Source: Candidatus Acidiferrales bacterium
Lineage (GTDB): Bacteria; Acidobacteriota; Terriglobia; Acidoferrales; UBA7541
DNA: 9,047 nucleotides
Reading direction: 5' to 3'
Assembly: GCA_030043155.1 (NCBI GenBank)
Contig: JASHYE010000458.1
Span: 1 to 9,047, forward strand
Within the stretch, counting starts at the first letter, position 1; each line of letters begins with the position of its first letter. Shown in pieces: positions 6,298-9,047 of this stretch. The notes below the pieces were generated by a model. The model was not told the DNA's origin and searched no databases. It saw only the letters and a program-made list of their open reading frames with translations. A program made the translations under genes and the position numbers.

Positions 6298-7716
6298 TTA
6301 TTGAGCACTGCCATTCTCCGGCCTGGGTGCCGGGCGGCGCATGGGCGCAATCGCCGGTACGGCGAGCGAACGGGCACCGTTTTTTCCAACGCAGCGAATC
6401 GCGAAGAAATGATTGTCGGGCGAGACGCCATCGAGTGTAGCTTCGTTTCCCGACGGCACAAATTCATATACGGACCATTGCGGAGCTGTCGTTTCACGCC
6501 ACAAAATTTCGAATCCTGCTCGGTCCGCATCTTCTGGCGCAGACCAGCGCATCCATGCATAGCCCATGGCTGTGCGCGGCACGTGCGTGATGGTCACTTC
6601 CGAGGGCGGTGCGGGAGCAAGAGCCAGTTCACGCAACGCCTCGGCGTTGTCCCATGTCGCGTTGCGGAGAAAATCGTAATTCAGGAATTTCTCAAGGTCG
6701 CCGTATTCGACCCCATTTTCTGTTCGCGGAGTCTGATGCTGATGATCGTAATTCTCCTGCGGCTCAGTGAAGCGCGTTGCCGGCAATCCTGCCGCAACAA
6801 ACGGCATGTGGTCGCCGCCGCGTCCCAATCGATCGACACGGAAAATCAGACGAATGTTCTCGCGCCCGTCGATGTCCTCCGTTGCGCGGGCCAGTTCGCG
6901 CGAAGGCGAGTCCACTCCATCCGGCCCGCCGCCGGAAAACAACCGGATGCGATGCGGCCCTCCGGGCACAGGATCCGCGCCGACAATATCGTTGTCGAAA
7001 TAGCCACCGACTGTGTAGCCGTGATCCTGCAAATACTTTTGCATTCCCAGTGCACCGAGCAAGCCTTGCTCTTCGCCGGAAAGCGCCGCAAAAATCAATG
7101 TCGCACGATAAGTGCCGCCCGAAAGCAGTTTTGCCGATTCAATCGCCTGGGCCACCCCCGATGAATCGTCGTCCGCGCCGGGCGCGTCCGCGTTCGGATC
7201 GTTGGTTTCGGAGGGACGCGAATCGAAATCGCCGCCGGTGATGAAAACTGTCCTGTTCAGCGACGGATCGCTTCCCGGCAAAATCGCGTAGACATTTTCC
7301 AAATGCAATTTCTCTCCGGTGCGCGGCAGTTGCGTTTCGAATTTGTCGACCACAATCTGCAAACGGCCGCCGGAGTCCTTTGCGATTTCGTTGAAGCGCG
7401 TCACGATGCGGTCGCGGCCGCAGCCGATTCCGCGCTTCGAATCTGTCCACGAAGAAAACGAATCGCGCGTGCCACATGCGACCTGCTCTTCAATAATGGA
7501 GCGCAAGTAATTTTCGTCAATCGATGCAGGATCAATTCTTCCGGCCGGACGTGGAATCAGATTTACGGCGGGCACGTCGTTGGGTGGTTCCGGAGGATCC
7601 TGCGCGAGCGCCACACTTCCGGCAACCAGAATCGCCAGCGAAATCCCGGAAAGCACGAGAGCCTTCCTGGGGCTGCGCACGGCAACATTCAACTTCGGAA
7701 ACGGCTTCAGTCGCAT
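6298..7716 (-). CDS. Secreted M28-family metallopeptidase with C-terminal FnIII-like domain
   Basis: The gene encodes 472 residues from the ATG at 7716, chosen because GAGG (7723-7726) lies 6 nt upstream; ATG 7722 would add two residues and TTG 7806 thirty. Residues 1-38 are a long signal peptide (basic MRLKPFPK..RSPRK, hydrophobic core 20-36, ALA cleavage before Gln39). The peptidase domain covers about 65-365. Expected M28 co-catalytic zinc motifs appear in order: GGDFDSR (161-167), GADDDSSG (180-187, bridging Asp about 183), SGEEQG (213-218, catalytic and ligand Glu), FDNDIVG (240-246), GDHMPF (301-306) and HQTP (327-330). At the first ligand the usual His of GHYDSR is Asp163, a notable change. 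Residues about 371-455 (from PPSEVTITHVP) resemble a fibronectin type III module, common as an accessory domain in exported enzymes. Likely role: extracytoplasmic aminopeptidase acting on peptides; substrate unknown. It follows the AhpD-like gene by 99 nt on the same strand. Confidence 0.88.
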   Translation of the reverse strand: MRLKPFPKLNVAVRSPRKALVLSGISLAILVAGSVALAQDPPEPPNDVPAVNLIPRPAGRIDPASIDENYLRSIIEEQVACGTRDSFSSWTDSKRGIGCGRDRIVTRFNEIAKDSGGRLQIVVDKFETQLPRTGEKLHLENVYAILPGSDPSLNRTVFITGGDFDSRPSETNDPNADAPGADDDSSGVAQAIESAKLLSGGTYRATLIFAALSGEEQGLLGALGMQKYLQDHGYTVGGYFDNDIVGADPVPGGPHRIRLFSGGGPDGVDSPSRELARATEDIDGRENIRLIFRVDRLGRGGDHMPFVAAGLPATRFTEPQENYDHQHQTPRTENGVEYGDLEKFLNYDFLRNATWDNAEALRELALAPAPPSEVTITHVPRTAMGYAWMRWSAPEDADRAGFEILWRETTAPQWSVYEFVPSGNEATLDGVSPDNHFFAIRCVGKNGARSLAVPAIAPMRRPAPRPENGSAQ

Positions 7717-7725
7717 TTTCATCCT

Positions 7726-7767
7726 CGCACTCTGCAGAGTCGTAAGAGTGTGCGACGCGAGAGTGCG
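7726..7767. repeat. Cluster of AGAGT-type direct and inverted repeats in the peptidase leader
   Basis: Plus-strand reading shows CGCACTCT (7726-7733), then AGAGTCG (7736-7742), AGAGTGTGCG (7745-7754) and AGAGTGCG (7760-7767). The first and last are a perfect 8-bp inverted repeat, and ACTCTGCAGAGT (7729-7740) is a perfect 12-bp palindrome. On the minus-strand mRNA the 3' arm runs directly into the GAGG Shine-Dalgarno of the peptidase gene. This could be an operator or a leader hairpin; function is inferred. Confidence 0.45.
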
Positions 7768-7815
7768 TTGGGACGTTTCCAGAAAATCGCCGACACTGCC
7801 GCCCAAAACTTCGAC

Positions 7816-8307
7816 TTATGGCGTAGCCGAAGCCTGTTGCGCGTGCGTACGTGCCTGCGGCTGATATGAGCCGGGAACAACACGAATGGCGATCGCGAGG
7901 CGGTTCCATCCATTGATGGCGACGACGGCCATGGTGAGCGCGACGATTTCCGGCTCGGAAAAGTGCTTCTTCACTTCTTCGAAGGCTTCATCGGGAACAT
8001 GCGTTTCGGAGACGAGTGTGACGGATTCCGTCCACGCGAGAGCGGCGCGTTCGCGATCCGAATAAAAAGGAGTTTCGCGCCACGCATTGAGTTCGTAGAG
8101 GCGCTGCTCAGTTTCGCCAGCCGCGCGGGCGTCTTTTGAATGCATGTCGAGGCAATAGGCGCAGCCATTGATTTGCGACGCGCGCATTCTGACGAGTTCG
8201 AGCAAGGGTTTCTCGAGTCCGGAATTGTGAAGATAAGTTTCGAGGCCGGCCATGGCTTGATAAGCCTTCGGATCTACTTTCGTGAAGTCCGCGATTCTAG
8301 CTTTCAT
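7816..8307 (-). CDS. Carboxymuconolactone decarboxylase (CMD)/AhpD-like family protein
   Basis: The gene encodes 163 residues. The ATG at 8307 is preceded by a perfect GGAGG (8317-8321) at 9 nt, a strong translation start. The all-helical CMD fold is indicated by ELVRMRASQINGC followed by AYCLDMH. Glu37, Cys49, Cys52 and His56 have the same spacing (E-x11-CxxC-x3-H) as the Glu/Cys/Cys/His active site of alkylhydroperoxidase AhpD, so a thiol-based redox or peroxidase activity is plausible and true carboxymuconolactone decarboxylation unlikely. The centre holds the usual SDRERAALAWTESVT segment and NGWNR near the end, as in small stand-alone AhpD-domain proteins. No signal peptide, so cytoplasmic. 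It lies 143 nt after the end of the permease gene and 99 nt before the M28 peptidase start, all on the minus strand. Partner and substrate are unknown. Confidence 0.9.
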   Translation of the reverse strand: MKARIADFTKVDPKAYQAMAGLETYLHNSGLEKPLLELVRMRASQINGCAYCLDMHSKDARAAGETEQRLYELNAWRETPFYSDRERAALAWTESVTLVSETHVPDEAFEEVKKHFSEPEIVALTMAVVAINGWNRLAIAIRVVPGSYQPQARTHAQQASATP

Positions 8308-8450
8308 TTTATTTTTCCTCCTACCATCTCGGATGCAGTGACGACCGGGAAGGAATCAATTATTTCTCAGAAAAGGATTTTCAGGATGAGATGATTTCTT
8401 ACAACAGTCGGAATGGGAAAGGAAAGCAACGTCAGAAGGAACAACGATAG
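8308..8450. other. Intergenic region before the AhpD-like gene
   Basis: These 143 bases are more AT-rich than the surroundings. They contain the GGAGG of the AhpD-like gene and an imperfect two-part hairpin: TCTCA (8365-8369) with TGAGA (8387-8391), and inside it GAAAA (8370-8374) with TTTTC (8378-8382), with AGGA unpaired between the 3' arms. No T-tract follows on either strand. No promoter with two good hexamers was found by eye. Confidence 0.35.
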
Positions 8451-9047
8451 TTATTCATAGCGGAGAGCGACCATGGGGTCGACCTTCATCGCGCGACGTG
8501 CGGGAACATAGCAAGCCAGCAGCGCGACGACGAATAGAAGTGCGGCAACAGCGCCGAACGTTAGGGGATCGAACGGATGAACGTCATAGAGTAGGCTGGC
8601 CAAATAACGCGTCGCGCCGAGTGCCGCCAAGATGCCGAGGAATGTGCCGACGGCGCACAGTCCGAGTCCCCGACTCACGATCAGGCGCAAAACATCAGGA
8701 GCTCGCGCGCCAAGCGCCATTCGCACGCCGATCTCATGCGTTCGCCTCGTGACTTCATAGGAGAGCAGGCCATAGAGGCCGACGCAGGCAAGCAGCAGCG
8801 CAAGGCCGCCAAAAAAGCTCGACAGACGCGCAATCAACCGTTGCTGAAAAAGAGATTTCTCAATTTGTTCGGACTCCGTCTTGATGCTAAGCAGTGGCAG
8901 GTTCTTGTCGAGCTGGCTGAGGGTGCTACGGACCGCAGGAATTATCGTTGTCGGGTCAGCCGCAGTGCGCACCTCAAATACTCCTTCGCCGCCTCCTGCC
9001 GGGATGAACACGATCGGCGCGATTTCGCTCCGCAACGCCTGAAACTT
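8451..9047 (-). CDS. MacB/FtsX-type ABC transporter permease, C-terminal part (5' end outside window)
   Basis: The minus-strand frame is open through the right edge of the window (last codons read KFQA before the TTG at 9035), so only the C-terminal 198 residues are present. The first roughly 70 residues are the end of the periplasmic MacB_PCD-type domain. The FtsX permease domain follows: a helix around FFGGLALLLACVGLYGLLSY, the conserved cytoplasmic segment RRTHEIGVRMALGA, two more membrane helices, and the family ending PARRAMKVDPMVALRYE. This ending and loop are typical of the large acidobacterial duplicated orphan permease group, which usually lacks an adjacent ATPase gene. Whether an ATPase is present upstream cannot be seen. 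Members of the wider MacB family move peptides, lipoproteins or toxic compounds across the envelope; no substrate can be assigned here. Confidence 0.9.
   Translation of the reverse strand, partial: KFQALRSEIAPIVFIPAGGGEGVFEVRTAADPTTIIPAVRSTLSQLDKNLPLLSIKTESEQIEKSLFQQRLIARLSSFFGGLALLLACVGLYGLLSYEVTRRTHEIGVRMALGARAPDVLRLIVSRGLGLCAVGTFLGILAALGATRYLASLLYDVHPFDPLTFGAVAALLFVVALLACYVPARRAMKVDPMVALRYE

Noticed and set aside
6301..7164. Plus-strand reading frame of 287 codons opposite the M28 peptidase
   Set aside because: The minus-strand frame carries a signal peptide and the ordered metal-site motifs; the plus-strand translation shows no domain.

Overview
The window reads as a piece of a GC-rich chromosome, most likely from the Acidobacteriota. 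That assignment is inference. It rests on the 3' end of an orphan MacB/FtsX-type permease of the kind duplicated many times in acidobacterial genomes, on a sigma/anti-sigma pair whose anti-sigma C-terminus has an acidobacterial look, and on a proline-rich-headed secreted protein of a type I associate with that phylum. No mobile element, CRISPR array, tRNA or rRNA was found.

Left block, plus strand (1-3590): the end of glcD, then complete glcE and glcF. Together they encode the three-subunit glycolate oxidase (glycolate to glyoxylate, electrons to the quinone pool). glcD and glcE overlap by 4 nt. glcE and glcF are separated by 69 nt that hold a 9-bp hairpin ending inside the glcF ribosome binding site.

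Centre block, minus strand (6091 to 3615): an ECF-like sigma factor, a membrane-anchored zinc-type anti-sigma factor and a secreted protein of unknown function are packed as one likely operon. It ends in a strong intrinsic terminator oriented for the minus strand. It converges on glcF. This is the best candidate for a poorly described system: a signalling pair co-transcribed with an exported protein of unknown role.

Right block, minus strand (9047 to 6298): the C-terminal part of an ABC-type permease, a small AhpD-like carboxymuconolactone-decarboxylase-family protein, and a secreted M28 metallopeptidase with a C-terminal fibronectin-III-like domain. The peptidase carries Asp where the family normally has the first zinc-binding His. 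The leader before the peptidase contains a cluster of short direct and inverted repeats that touches its ribosome binding site.

Nothing here is clearly a wholly new system. The most useful leads are the sigma/anti-sigma/secreted-protein operon, the peptidase metal-ligand change, and the two hairpin or repeat structures at the glcF and peptidase translation starts.
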